Source: Planktosalinus sp963975935 (lineage in GTDB: Bacteria; Bacteroidota; Bacteroidia; Flavobacteriales; Flavobacteriaceae). From it: a stretch of DNA of 64,000 bases. The DNA lies in contig CAXBIQ010000003.1 of assembly GCA_963975935.1 (NCBI GenBank), positions 124,001 to 188,000 on the forward strand, given 5' to 3'. The translations under genes and the position numbers were made by a program. Below are positions 42,085 to 51,460 of this stretch, piece by piece. Each line of letters begins with the position of its first letter. Positions within the stretch are counted from its first letter, which is position 1. The notes under the pieces were generated by a model, which was not told where the DNA came from, ran no database searches, and saw only the letters and a program-made list of their open reading frames with translations.

Positions 42085-43629
42085 ATGTTGACTAAAATTT
42101 ATGGAAGTGCTTTTTTTGGAGTTGAAGCAACGACAATCACTATAGAAGTTAATGTGGGAACCGCAGGTGTGGGGTATCATCTTGTGGGACTTCCGGATAA
42201 TGCTATCAGGGAAAGTAATTTTAGAATAGCAGCAGCATTCCAAAACAACGGATATAAAATTCCGGGGAAGAAAATCACCTTGAATATGGCACCTGCAGAC
42301 CTCCGCAAAGAAGGGTCTGCTTATGACCTTCCACTGGCTATTGGCATTCTCGCTGCCACAGAACAAATACAATTAAAAAACAACCCGGATGATTATATCA
42401 TAATGGGTGAGTTGTCCCTTGACGGAAATGTACAGTCCATACGTGGTGCTTTACCCATTGCTTTCAAAGCGAAAGAAGAAGGGTTTAAAGGCTTTATTCT
42501 CCCAAAACAAAACGCAAAAGAAGCTGCAATCGTTGAGGGTTTGGAAGTTTATGGAGTCGATACCATCAGTGAAGTAATAGATTTTTTTGATAAGGATATC
42601 CCTATTGAACAAACCATCGTTGATATCAGGGCAGAATTTTACGAGCATTTAAACCATCCTGAATTTGATTTTTCTGACGTTAAAGGGCAGGAGTCCATTA
42701 AGCGCTGTATGGAAATTGCAGCAGCAGGAGGACACAATATCATATTAATAGGCCCTCCGGGATCCGGAAAAACCATGCTGGCCAAAAGGCTTCCTTCCAT
42801 TCTGCCTCCCATGACTTTGACAGAAGCACTTGAAACAACCAAGATACACAGTGTTGCCGGAAGGACAAAAGACCACTCAGGAATTATGACACAACGTCCA
42901 TTTAGGAGCCCGCACCACACAATTAGTGATGTAGCCCTGGTGGGTGGCGGTGCATACCCACAGCCCGGTGAGATATCACTGTCTCATAATGGTGTACTTT
43001 TTCTAGATGAATTACCCGAATTTAAACGCGGCGTGCTTGAGGTAATGCGACAGCCACTTGAAGACAGGGAAGTTACTATCTCAAGGGCAAAATTTACAGT
43101 AACATACCCCAGTAGTTTTATGTTGGTAGCCAGTATGAATCCAAGTCCGGGTGGGTATTTTAATGACCCTGAGGCTCCGGTAACTTCTTCCCCGGCAGAA
43201 ATGCAACGATATCTTAGTAAAATTTCGGGGCCTTTGCTCGACCGTATTGATATCCATATTGAAGTAAATCCGGTTCCTTTTGAAAAGTTAAGTGAGGAGC
43301 GTAAGGGTGAAAGCAGTATTGTGATCAGGGAACGCGTGACCAAAGCACGGGAAATTCAAACACATCGTTTTGCAGATAGTGAAACCATTCACTACAATGC
43401 TCAAATGGGCGTAAAACAAATTAGGAACCACTGTAAACTTGACGATGCTTCACTGGCTTTGCTGAAAACAGCGATGGAACGTTTAAATCTCTCTGCAAGG
43501 GCCTATGATAGAATATTGAAAGTAGCGCGCACCATCGCAGATCTTGAAGGCAGTGAACCCATCACAGGAACGCATATCTCTGAAGCAATTCAATACAGAA
43601 GCCTTGACAGGGATGGCTGGTTTGGCTAA
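42085..43629 (+). CDS. YifB/ComM-family Mg-chelatase-like AAA+ ATPase
   Basis: 514 residues. An N-terminal ChlI-like/Lon-protease-fold domain (about 1-165, including VGLPDNAIRESNFRIAAAF) is followed by the AAA+ module with Walker A LIGPPGSGKTMLAKRLP, Walker B GVLFLDELPEFKRG and a C-terminal helical domain (SARAYDRILKVARTIADLEG). ComM of naturally transformable bacteria is a hexameric branch-migration helicase that helps integrate incoming DNA; the family is widespread and the role here is inferred from it. Single gene with its own terminator upstream. Confidence 0.95.
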   Translation: MLTKIYGSAFFGVEATTITIEVNVGTAGVGYHLVGLPDNAIRESNFRIAAAFQNNGYKIPGKKITLNMAPADLRKEGSAYDLPLAIGILAATEQIQLKNNPDDYIIMGELSLDGNVQSIRGALPIAFKAKEEGFKGFILPKQNAKEAAIVEGLEVYGVDTISEVIDFFDKDIPIEQTIVDIRAEFYEHLNHPEFDFSDVKGQESIKRCMEIAAAGGHNIILIGPPGSGKTMLAKRLPSILPPMTLTEALETTKIHSVAGRTKDHSGIMTQRPFRSPHHTISDVALVGGGAYPQPGEISLSHNGVLFLDELPEFKRGVLEVMRQPLEDREVTISRAKFTVTYPSSFMLVASMNPSPGGYFNDPEAPVTSSPAEMQRYLSKISGPLLDRIDIHIEVNPVPFEKLSEERKGESSIVIRERVTKAREIQTHRFADSETIHYNAQMGVKQIRNHCKLDDASLALLKTAMERLNLSARAYDRILKVARTIADLEGSEPITGTHISEAIQYRSLDRDGWFG

Positions 43630-43704
43630 GCGTTAAATAGATATTAAAAAATTTTTATTATCAATTTTACGAGTATATTTATTCATTCACTTTATTTAAA
43701 AAAA

Positions 43705-45249
43705 ATGGACATCCTTCAGCAAGCACCTAAAATTGAACTAAGAAACCTCGTTGTTTCAGATTATATTGAACTCAAAAAGTCAATGATTGAGTCTTACCAT
43801 GGCATGGCTGAAGACTATTGGACTGAGAAAGAAATAAAGTTATTACTCAAAAAATTTCCGCAAGGGCAACTTTGTATTGAAATTGACGGCAGAATAGTGG
43901 GCTGTGCCCTCAGTATAATCGTCAAGGCTTCAAAATTTGAAGACGACCACTCTTACAAACAAATAACAGGTAACTTCACGTTCAATACCCACAACGACGA
44001 GGGCGACGTGCTCTATGGTATAGATGTCTTTATACATCCTGAATTCAGGGGGTTACGACTTGGCAGAAGGCTTTATGAAGCCCGTAAGGAACTCTGTGAG
44101 CAACTTAATTTGCGCTCCATAGTTTTTGGTGGAAGGATCCCAAATTATAACAAATATGCAGATGAGCTTACGCCAAAAGAATATATTGAAAAGGTAAAGC
44201 GCAAAGAAGTAGATGACCCGGTATTGCTGTTTCAACTGGCAAATGATTTTCACGTGCGCAAGGTATTAAAAGGATATTTGGACGGAGATGCAGAATCCAG
44301 GGAATATGCAGTCCTGATGGAATGGATCAATATTTATTACGTCAAGTCAACCAAGATTCTTGATTCTGCAAAAAAGGTTGTTCGTTTAGGTCTCGTTCAG
44401 TGGCAAATGCGCCTTTTTAAAAACTTTGATGCGGTGGTGAATCAGATTGAATTTTTTGTTGATGCCATTTCAGATTATCAGAGTGACTTTGTCCTTTTTC
44501 CGGAGTTTTTCAATGCTCCCTTGATGGCAGATTTTAATGATTTAAAGGAAGCAGAAGCCATCAGAAAACTTTCAGAATACACTGAGCCCCTTTTGGAAAA
44601 GTTCCGGGAGTTTGCCATTTCATATAATATCAATATCATTACCGGAAGCATGCCGCAAAAAGAAGGAGAACACCTTTATAATGTTGGGTTTGTCTGTCGT
44701 CGCGACGGAAGTTATGAACGCTATGAAAAACTGCACATTACCCCTGCGGAGGAATCAGCGTGGGGGATTAAAGGCGGAAACAGGATACAGGCTATAGATA
44801 CAGATTGTGGAAAAATAGGCGTTTTGATTTGCTATGATGTAGAATTTCCCGAAGTATCAAGACTGCTTGCTGATGAAGGTATGAACATTCTTTTTGTTCC
44901 ATTTATGACAGACACCCAGAATGGTTATGAACGCGTGCGCAACTGTGCCAAGGCCCGTGCCATTGAAAATGAATGTTATGTTGCCATTGCCGGTAATGTG
45001 GGTAATTTGCCCAAGGTAAATAACATGGATATTCAATATGCTCAAAGTGCCGTGTTTACACCTTCAGATTTTGCGTTTCCGGTAAACGGGATTAAAGCTG
45101 AAGCAACACCCAATACTGAAAGTACTTTAATTGCTGATGTTGATATGGATTTGCTTAAGGAATTACATACATTCGGAAGTGTTAGAAACATGAAAGACAG
45201 AAGGCTTGATCTCTACCAATTAAGAAAGAAAAAGCAAAAAGATTCCTGA
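43705..45249 (+). CDS. GNAT acetyltransferase fused to carbon-nitrogen hydrolase
   Basis: 514 residues carrying two enzymes. The N-terminal GNAT domain (about 10-200) has the acetyl-CoA loop IHPEFRGLRLGRRLYEARKELC. The C-terminal nitrilase-family domain (about 225-500) has the Glu of FPEFFNAPL, the Lys in YEKLHITPAE and the nucleophilic Cys in VLICYDVEFPE. It should hydrolyse a C-N bond (amide) and may also acetylate an amine, but the substrate is unknown. Such fusions are common in Bacteroidota. It converges on the aldehyde dehydrogenase gene with a 2-base gap. Confidence 0.93.
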   Translation: MDILQQAPKIELRNLVVSDYIELKKSMIESYHGMAEDYWTEKEIKLLLKKFPQGQLCIEIDGRIVGCALSIIVKASKFEDDHSYKQITGNFTFNTHNDEGDVLYGIDVFIHPEFRGLRLGRRLYEARKELCEQLNLRSIVFGGRIPNYNKYADELTPKEYIEKVKRKEVDDPVLLFQLANDFHVRKVLKGYLDGDAESREYAVLMEWINIYYVKSTKILDSAKKVVRLGLVQWQMRLFKNFDAVVNQIEFFVDAISDYQSDFVLFPEFFNAPLMADFNDLKEAEAIRKLSEYTEPLLEKFREFAISYNINIITGSMPQKEGEHLYNVGFVCRRDGSYERYEKLHITPAEESAWGIKGGNRIQAIDTDCGKIGVLICYDVEFPEVSRLLADEGMNILFVPFMTDTQNGYERVRNCAKARAIENECYVAIAGNVGNLPKVNNMDIQYAQSAVFTPSDFAFPVNGIKAEATPNTESTLIADVDMDLLKELHTFGSVRNMKDRRLDLYQLRKKKQKDS

Positions 45250-45251
45250 TT

Positions 45252-46637
45252 TTAAAAGAATTTAGACAATCTTTTTATCCACTTGGCTTTGTTATTATAA
45301 GGTGCATAACGCAACGGAATATCAAGCCAGGTTGCCCTTTTGGTAATTGCTTTTTGGTGTGAAAACGTTTCAAAACTATGTTTTCCATGATAGGCACCCA
45401 TGCCGCTGTTCCCAATTCCGCCGAAGGGCAATCTGGGATTTACGATATGCACCAGGGTATCGTTAATGGTCCCACCACCAAACGCATATTTCTTAATTAT
45501 TTTTTCACTAAATGATTTTTTGGAGCTAAAAACATACAGCGCCAAAGGGTTTGGATATTTGTGCAGTACCAAATCAATGTCTTTTTCACTTTGATAAATC
45601 AATACCGGAAGGATGGGACCAAAAATTTCATCTTTCATGACCTCACTGTGCAGTGATGGGTTGAGAAGAATTGTGGGCTCAATAAACAAATCGTCAAGGT
45701 CTGAACCACCACCTGTAATCACTTTATCTTCGGGGATGAGCGACACCAATCTTTTGAAATTGGATTCATTGATGATACGGGGGTAATCTTTGGAAAACTT
45801 TGGGGTTTTTCCATATGCCCGTTCAATTTCCTTTTGCAGGGCAGTCAGGAATTTCTTTTCTATTTTTTCGTGCACCAAAAGATAATCTGGCGCGATGCAG
45901 GTTTGCCCGGCATTGATGAATTTTCCTGAAACAATGCGCTTAACGGCTGTGCTTACTTTAGCACTTTCATCAACAATACACGGGTTTTTTCCACCAAGCT
46001 CGAGGGTGTTGGGGGTCAGGTTTTCTGCAATGGCCTTTGCAACTATTTTACCTACTTTAACACTTCCGGTAAAAAAAACATAATCCCATTTTTCCTTCAA
46101 TAAATTTTGAGCAGTCTCAACACCTCCCTGAATTACTTTAACATGTTCCGGAGGGAAAACTTCTTTTATGATGATCTCAATGACTGAAGATATTTCCGGG
46201 GTGAGTTCGCTGGGCTTAACAATGGCCGTATTTCCTGCAGCAATGGCACCAATCAAAGGTGATATTGCCAATTGAAAGGGATAGTTCCAGGGAGCAATGA
46301 TGAGCACTGTGCCATAGGGTTCATAATAGATAAAGTCTTTGGATGGGTAGTTAAAAAATGAAGGCTTGACAGGTTTTGTTCTGGACCAGTTTTTAATATT
46401 TTTGATGGTAAACTTTATTTCCTTTTCAATGAGGGTTGTTTCTGTGACAATGGTTTCAAATGCAGGCTTTTTAAAATCCTTATAAAGTGCATCACAAATG
46501 GTTTTCTCTCTTTTTTTTACGGCTTTTAGCAGTTTTTTCAAAGCGTCAATCCTGAAAGCTACATTTTTGGTTTTTCCGGTTTGGAAAAAGTTTTTTTGTA
46601 ATTGTACACTTTCAGAGATGTTTTTGCTTTCAACCAT
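45252..46637 (-). CDS. NAD(P)-dependent aldehyde dehydrogenase
   Basis: 461 residues. Cofactor domain landmarks IIAPWNYPFQLAISPLIGAIAAGN and FFTGSVKVGK, the catalytic Glu in ELGGKNPCIVD, and the nucleophile Cys in GQTCIAPDY are all present. The C-terminal segment (RLPFGGIGNSGMGAYHGKHSFETFSHQKA) groups it with the short class 3 type fatty-aldehyde dehydrogenases. A possible role is oxidation of lipid-derived or long-chain aldehydes. Divergent from the NRAMP-pxp operon. Confidence 0.95.
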   Translation of the reverse strand: MVESKNISESVQLQKNFFQTGKTKNVAFRIDALKKLLKAVKKREKTICDALYKDFKKPAFETIVTETTLIEKEIKFTIKNIKNWSRTKPVKPSFFNYPSKDFIYYEPYGTVLIIAPWNYPFQLAISPLIGAIAAGNTAIVKPSELTPEISSVIEIIIKEVFPPEHVKVIQGGVETAQNLLKEKWDYVFFTGSVKVGKIVAKAIAENLTPNTLELGGKNPCIVDESAKVSTAVKRIVSGKFINAGQTCIAPDYLLVHEKIEKKFLTALQKEIERAYGKTPKFSKDYPRIINESNFKRLVSLIPEDKVITGGGSDLDDLFIEPTILLNPSLHSEVMKDEIFGPILPVLIYQSEKDIDLVLHKYPNPLALYVFSSKKSFSEKIIKKYAFGGGTINDTLVHIVNPRLPFGGIGNSGMGAYHGKHSFETFSHQKAITKRATWLDIPLRYAPYNNKAKWIKRLSKFF

Positions 46638-46725
46638 TATGAGAATTACTATCTTTAGCTAAGCACTAAGATAATCAATTAAAAAATCCATAGCAATGTT
46701 AAGAATAATATTTTATGAGTTTGCT

Positions 46726-46733
46726 TAGCTTTG
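46726..46733 (+). promoter_or_regulatory. -7 promoter element of the NRAMP-pxp operon
   Basis: TAGCTTTG is a perfect TAnnTTTG, 7 bases before the ATG at 46741. Confidence 0.5.
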
Positions 46734-46740
46734 AAAATCA

Positions 46741-47970
46741 ATGAAAAATATATTGCGTAATATTGGGCCCGGGACACTTGTAGCTGCAGCTTTTATAGGT
46801 CCGGGTACCCTGACTGTCTGCACTCTTGCCGGGGTTCAGTTTGGTTTTACATTGCTTTGGGCCATGGGCCTTTCAATTATAGCCACACTCGTTTTACAGG
46901 AAATGGCCATGCGCCTGGGCCTGGTTTATGGGAAGGGGCTTGCTGACACCATCAAAGACCAAATTTCAAATAAGGTCCTTAAAATTTTGGCACTTGTACT
47001 TATTCTCTCGGCCATTGTGGTGGGAAATGCTGCTTATGAAGCCGGGAATATAAGCGGTGGGGTTCTGGGAGTTGAAACCTTTGTAAACAGCTCTACACTA
47101 TCTATGATGGGTTTACAAATCAATTATTTGAGCTTGATTGTGGGCGGGATTGCTTTTCTTTTGCTTTATATAGGAAACTATAAAGTTATTGAACGGGTTT
47201 TGGTTGTGCTTGTTATATTGATGAGTTTGTCATTTATAATCACTGCCTGGCTGACCCATCCTGATTTTAATGCAATTTTAAAAGGCCTTTTTAAACCCGA
47301 AATACCCGAGCAAGGGTTTTTAATGATTCTAGGTCTGGTGGGCACCACTGTCGTGCCTTATAATTTGTTTTTACACGCTGCAATTGTCAAAGTGAAGTGG
47401 CAGGACAAATCACAGTTGAAAGCGGCAAGGATTGATTCATACATATCCATAATATTGGGAGGTATTGTCTCTATGGCGATTATTGTTTGTGCTGCAGCCA
47501 TACAGGGAACACCAATAGAAAACGCTTCTGATCTGGCAAAAGGAATCGAGCCGTTATATGGGTCATTTTCAAAATACATACTGAGTTTAGGTTTGTTTGC
47601 TGCCGGAATAACATCTGCGATAACAGCCCCTCTGGCAGCCGCATATGTTGCCAATGAATGTTTCGGGTGGAAACCCTCCTTAAAATCTTTACGGTTTAGG
47701 ATAGTGTGGATGACGATTCTCTTTCTTGGGATCATTGTTTCCTCAATTGGCTATAGACCTATTGAAATCATCAAGTTTGCTCAAATTACAAACGGCATAT
47801 TACTCCCGGTCATTGTTGGATTTTTACTCTGGGTGGTTAATAAAAGGGCTGTTTTAGGAACCAATATAAACTCATTATTCCAAAATGCTCTGGGTGTAGC
47901 TATTTTTATAACTACTATAATTCTAGGATTGCGAAGTTTGGAAAAGGTATTTCAGATTACCATATTTTAA
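46741..47970 (+). CDS. NRAMP-fold transporter without the metal-binding residues, next to 5-oxoprolinase
   Basis: 409 residues with about 11 membrane spans and the LeuT-type NRAMP fold. The canonical family binds divalent metals with D-P-G-N in span 1 and M-P-H in span 6. Here span 1 reads GPGT (residues 20-23, in FIGPGTLTVC) and span 6 reads VPYN (205-208, in VGTTVVPYNLFLHA). All of these ligand positions are changed, so a metal-ion substrate is unlikely. It lies 11 bases upstream of pxpA in the same direction, in a cluster with the three 5-oxoprolinase subunits. The Bacillus ycsG-ycsF pair is a known parallel. Uptake of 5-oxoproline or a related organic acid is a reasonable inference. Confidence 0.9.
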   Translation: MKNILRNIGPGTLVAAAFIGPGTLTVCTLAGVQFGFTLLWAMGLSIIATLVLQEMAMRLGLVYGKGLADTIKDQISNKVLKILALVLILSAIVVGNAAYEAGNISGGVLGVETFVNSSTLSMMGLQINYLSLIVGGIAFLLLYIGNYKVIERVLVVLVILMSLSFIITAWLTHPDFNAILKGLFKPEIPEQGFLMILGLVGTTVVPYNLFLHAAIVKVKWQDKSQLKAARIDSYISIILGGIVSMAIIVCAAAIQGTPIENASDLAKGIEPLYGSFSKYILSLGLFAAGITSAITAPLAAAYVANECFGWKPSLKSLRFRIVWMTILFLGIIVSSIGYRPIEIIKFAQITNGILLPVIVGFLLWVVNKRAVLGTNINSLFQNALGVAIFITTIILGLRSLEKVFQITIF

Positions 47971-47981
47971 TTTTTAAATGA

Positions 47982-48716
47982 ATGCAAAAAGCAATTGACA
48001 TCAATGCAGATCTTGGGGAAGGCTATTGTCATGACGACAGTATCATGCCGTTAATATCTTCCTGTAATATTGCATGTGGAGGACACTATGGTGATGAGAA
48101 TTCAATAATAAAAGCACTACATCTGGCTAAAAAATATAAGGTGAAAGTGGGCGCGCACCCTTCATATCCTGACAGGGAAGGCTTTGGCAGGAAAACCCTA
48201 AACATTTCCGGACAAGAGTTGATAGATTCCCTGCTTTCTCAACTCCGGCTGATGGATAGTCTTTGCGAAAAAAATGATGTTGTGTTAAACCATGTGAAAC
48301 TTCACGGGGCATTGTACAATGTTGCAACAATTGATGAGGAGGTTTCCCGGGCAGTTTTGGAAGCACTCCTGATCTTTGATAAAAAAATTGAAATTTATGT
48401 TCCTTATCATTCCGTTTTACATCATCTGGTGAAAGGTACTTTTCCTGTAAAGTTTGAAGCGTTTATTGACAGGCGATATAATGATGATGGTAACCTGGTT
48501 CACCGAAGCCATCAAAATGCTTTGATTCGTGATCCAAAAACAGCTTGGAAACAATTGTTCCAAATCTATAAAAATAGTTCTGTGACATCTGTTCAAGGAA
48601 AAGAGATAGTAGTGCATGCAGGCACTTTTTGCATTCATGGAGATCAGGAAAATGCCGTAGAAATTCTTGAATATATTCATACTGAACTAAAAAGAAATAA
48701 AATAAGATTGTGTTGA
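47982..48716 (+). CDS. pxpA: 5-oxoprolinase subunit A (LamB/YcsF family)
   Basis: Part of the ATP-dependent PxpABC enzyme that opens 5-oxoproline (pyroglutamate) to glutamate. 244 residues, the usual length. The family signature is at the N-terminus (DINADLGEGYCHDDSIMPLISSCNIACGGHYGD), with KVGAHPSYPDREGFGRK and HVKLHGALYN further on. It starts 11 bases after the transporter gene and its end overlaps pxpB by a few bases, so all are on one transcript. Confidence 0.94.
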   Translation: MQKAIDINADLGEGYCHDDSIMPLISSCNIACGGHYGDENSIIKALHLAKKYKVKVGAHPSYPDREGFGRKTLNISGQELIDSLLSQLRLMDSLCEKNDVVLNHVKLHGALYNVATIDEEVSRAVLEALLIFDKKIEIYVPYHSVLHHLVKGTFPVKFEAFIDRRYNDDGNLVHRSHQNALIRDPKTAWKQLFQIYKNSSVTSVQGKEIVVHAGTFCIHGDQENAVEILEYIHTELKRNKIRLC

Positions 48717-49438
48717 ACCCAAAACCAAAAATACAACGCTTTGGTGACAGAGCTTTTTTACTTGAATGGAATCAGGAAATTTCTGAGGAAATGTATCATC
48801 ATATCATAAAAGTCAGAGATTTGATATGGCGTTCGCTGGGAGAAGAAGTACTGGAAATGGTTCCCGCATTTCATTCCCTGACTGTTTTTTTAAAGCCGGA
48901 AGCCGATGTTTCCAATTTTTTGGACAGGATTGAGGCAATAATTGATACAAAAGATTTTCAACATGATATAAATAAAGTACTTATCACCATACCTGTTTGT
49001 TATGATGCCCCTTTTTCTTTGGATATTGAAGAACTTGCTCATAAAAAAGAGATTTCAATTCCTGAAATAATAGTCTTGCATACTGCACCTGTTTACTTTG
49101 TTCATTTTCTTGGGTTTTTGCCGGGATTCCCTTATTTGGGAGGCTTGGATAAGCGCCTACATTGCCCTCGTAAAAAGGAGCCGCGGCAATTTATTTCAAA
49201 AGGTTCTGTGGGAATTGGTGGTAATCAAACCGGGATATATACTTCAAATTCGCCTGGTGGGTGGAATATCATAGGAAAATCTCCCCTGAAATTCTTTGAT
49301 GTAACCAAAGAAAATTCGGCATTGATACAGGCAGGAAATTATGTGAAGTTTGAAAAAATTAGTCAAGAGCAGTACAGGGAAATAGAAAGCCAGGTTGTAA
49401 CCGGAGATTATAACTTAAAAAAAAAGTTGAATGATTAA
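48710..49438 (+). CDS. pxpB: 5-oxoprolinase subunit B (KipI family)
   Basis: 242 residues. The AHS1/KipI-type domain shows IPVCYDAPFSLDIEELA, VYFVHFLGFLPGFPYLGGL and the conserved glycine-rich SPGGWNIIGKSP. PxpB works with PxpA and PxpC. There is no ATG: the start is GTG at 48710 or TTG at 48713, both inside the last codons of pxpA. The gene overlaps pxpC by 8 bases. In Bacillus the homologue KipI also inhibits the kinase KinA; nothing here suggests that role. Confidence 0.93.
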   Translation: MLNPKPKIQRFGDRAFLLEWNQEISEEMYHHIIKVRDLIWRSLGEEVLEMVPAFHSLTVFLKPEADVSNFLDRIEAIIDTKDFQHDINKVLITIPVCYDAPFSLDIEELAHKKEISIPEIIVLHTAPVYFVHFLGFLPGFPYLGGLDKRLHCPRKKEPRQFISKGSVGIGGNQTGIYTSNSPGGWNIIGKSPLKFFDVTKENSALIQAGNYVKFEKISQEQYREIESQVVTGDYNLKKKLND

Positions 49439-50276
49439 AGTAGTTTCAACAGGATTGCAAACCAGCATTCAGGATCTTGGACGCTATGGGTACCGGTATA
49501 TTGGTGTTCCCTGCAGCGGGACAATGGACAAGAAATCTGCTGTACTGGCAAACCACTTGCTGGGCAATGATGCTACAGCGCCTTTGTTGGAATTTGGTCA
49601 TCAGGGTCCGGTGTTGCAATTTATGGAAGATACAGAAATAGCTATTACCGGAGCGGGTTTCAATCCATCAGTATCAGGTGAACTTTTTGCATTGAACAAA
49701 CGTCTTTTTATTGAAAAAGGGAGTGTCATGAGTTTTGGCCTTGCATCTTCTGGTGTATGGGCTTATATAGCCGTGCGCGGAGGGTTTTTGGTTGAAAGAG
49801 TATTGCAAAGTTCAAGTTTTCATTCTTTGATTTCGCCAGAGCTTTCCATTCAAAAAGGAACTGTTTTAAAAAATAAAGCATTTGAAAAAAGGATCAATAG
49901 AAAAAACGCTGTTTTAAGGGCTTCAACCCATTATTTTAAGCAACATGAAATTGAGGTTTACAGGGGTCCGGAGTTTGCAACTCTTAATAAAAGCCATCAA
50001 AGAGAATTAGCTATTAGTGCTTTTACAATCTCAGGACAAAGCAATAGAATGGCAACCGTTTTAGATCATAAACTGAAATTATCAGCTCCTGAAATTATTA
50101 CATCGGCAGTACAGCCCGGAACTGTACAGTTAACCCCTTCAGGAAAAATGTTGGTTTTGATGAGGGATGCCCAGACCACGGGAGGATATGCCAGGGTTTT
50201 ACAACTAACAGAAGAAGCAATTTCGATACTTTCACAGAAAAGAACTGGGGATTCAGTAGTATTCAAATTATTATAA
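49431..50276 (+). CDS. pxpC: 5-oxoprolinase subunit C (KipA/biotin-dependent carboxyltransferase family)
   Basis: 281 residues. The AHS2/KipA signature begins at the N-terminus (VVSTGLQTSIQDLGRYGYRYIGVPCSGTMDKKSA) and continues with NPSVSGELFALN and the C-terminal TTGGYARVLQLTEEAIS. It completes the PxpABC complex. The start overlaps pxpB by 8 bases and the gene ends with a clear terminator, so the transcript is transporter-pxpA-pxpB-pxpC. Confidence 0.94.
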   Translation: MIKVVSTGLQTSIQDLGRYGYRYIGVPCSGTMDKKSAVLANHLLGNDATAPLLEFGHQGPVLQFMEDTEIAITGAGFNPSVSGELFALNKRLFIEKGSVMSFGLASSGVWAYIAVRGGFLVERVLQSSSFHSLISPELSIQKGTVLKNKAFEKRINRKNAVLRASTHYFKQHEIEVYRGPEFATLNKSHQRELAISAFTISGQSNRMATVLDHKLKLSAPEIITSAVQPGTVQLTPSGKMLVLMRDAQTTGGYARVLQLTEEAISILSQKRTGDSVVFKLL

Positions 50277-50277
50277 T

Positions 50278-50320
50278 ACAGGAAAAACCCTGAAAAAAAG
50301 AGGATTTTTCCTGTTTTTTT
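50278..50320 (+). terminator. Rho-independent terminator of the pxp operon
   Basis: ACAGGAAAAA (50278-50287) pairs with TTTTTCCTGT (50305-50314), followed by T residues to 50320. Confidence 0.85.
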
Positions 50321-50352
50321 GTAAGGAAAAAGCATTGAATATATATATTTTG

Positions 50353-50360
50353 TAGCTTTG
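50353..50360 (+). promoter_or_regulatory. -7 promoter element of the four-gene signalling module
   Basis: TAGCTTTG is a perfect TAnnTTTG, 24 bases before the ATG at 50385. Confidence 0.5.
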
Positions 50361-50384
50361 AGAATAAACTAAAAAATCAAAACC

Positions 50385-50741
50385 ATGTCAAAACCAACCA
50401 AATGCATTCCGGTAGATACTGCAAAAACCTTGCACGAAAATTGGATTAATACCCGACAAGAAGCTATAGATAGAGCTATTGGAGAAGAAGACAACCGCAG
50501 TTGTTTTTATACAGTTGCTGAGCTCAAAGAATATCTTGATTATGTCACAGAAATGTCAAACGAGCAGAATATAACTAATCCCGGTATCCGGCTTTATTTT
50601 GCCGCATACAACCAGGATTCAAATAAAAAAGCAACAATTTTTCTTGCCCCCACTGTGGGCGATACCCATAATACAGAGAACAATTATAATATTGATCCAT
50701 TTAATTTTGGATCTGCCGGTCATCCACCGCTAGATTATTAA
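50385..50741 (+). CDS. Small protein of unknown function upstream of a two-component pair
   Basis: 118 residues, no signal peptide or membrane span. It has a helical N-terminal half (DTAKTLHENWINTRQEAIDRA) and a compact C-terminal half with IRLYFAAYNQDSNKKATIFLAPT and a tail ending NFGSAGHPPLDY. The tail looks conserved and might be a contact motif. The stop shares bases with the ATG of the membrane protein (TAATG), so they are translationally coupled. Function unknown. Placement suggests it belongs to the signalling module that follows. Confidence 0.8.
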   Translation: MSKPTKCIPVDTAKTLHENWINTRQEAIDRAIGEEDNRSCFYTVAELKEYLDYVTEMSNEQNITNPGIRLYFAAYNQDSNKKATIFLAPTVGDTHNTENNYNIDPFNFGSAGHPPLDY

Positions 50742-51460
50742 TGCAAGATTTTATACATTATTTATTATCAGGGTCGATCTATATTTTTAGTATAGAGTTC
50801 CTTGCTGCTCTGGCAGGTATTTATTATTTAAAGAATACAAAAGCCACAAAATGGGATTACTATTTTGTGGTTTACCTGTGGATAACTATTATTGTTGAAA
50901 TTACGGGTTTGTATTCTACGATTGGATATTATTCAGACTACAAGTACTTTTCATTTGTGGAGTATACCGGGTTTAGAGCTAACTTTTGGCTTTTTAATAT
51001 CTATGCCATTTTTGCCTTTTCTTTTTTGTCACTATATTACAGATCATTATTAAGCTCAAAAACTTCGCAAAAAATACTAAAATTCCTCACGGGACTTTAT
51101 ATTGTTGTTTCTCTGTTAATGCTTTTTTCCTCAGATGTTTTTTTTAATGGATTCTCTAAATTTTCTTTTTTTTCAGGAGTATTGATTCTTTTATTAAGTG
51201 TATTTATGTATTACTATGAACTTCTACTGACTGATAAAATATTAAACCTTAAATACAACCTTTCCTTTTATTTTTCAGTCGGGTTAATCATATTTTATGT
51301 TTGTCTCACCCCATTGACATTTTTGTCTGATTATTTGGCTTCAGAGAATGGATTGTTTTTAAAACTCTTTGAAAACTTTAAGCTTTACGGAAATTTATTC
51401 CTATATTCTACTTTTATTTTAGCGTTTTTAATATGCTCGAAAAAGAACAAATCCTCTTAA
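50741..51460 (+). CDS. Seven-span membrane protein of unknown function
   Basis: 239 residues with about seven hydrophobic segments (about 10-27, 40-57, 80-100, 112-130, 136-155, 173-195, 210-232) and little outside them. It contains no catalytic motif I recognise. The gene overlaps the preceding one by one base and the following histidine kinase by 28 bases, the tightest coupling in the window. It might be the sensor or a regulator of the kinase, which has almost no extracellular part of its own. Confidence 0.85.
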   Translation: MQDFIHYLLSGSIYIFSIEFLAALAGIYYLKNTKATKWDYYFVVYLWITIIVEITGLYSTIGYYSDYKYFSFVEYTGFRANFWLFNIYAIFAFSFLSLYYRSLLSSKTSQKILKFLTGLYIVVSLLMLFSSDVFFNGFSKFSFFSGVLILLLSVFMYYYELLLTDKILNLKYNLSFYFSVGLIIFYVCLTPLTFLSDYLASENGLFLKLFENFKLYGNLFLYSTFILAFLICSKKNKSS

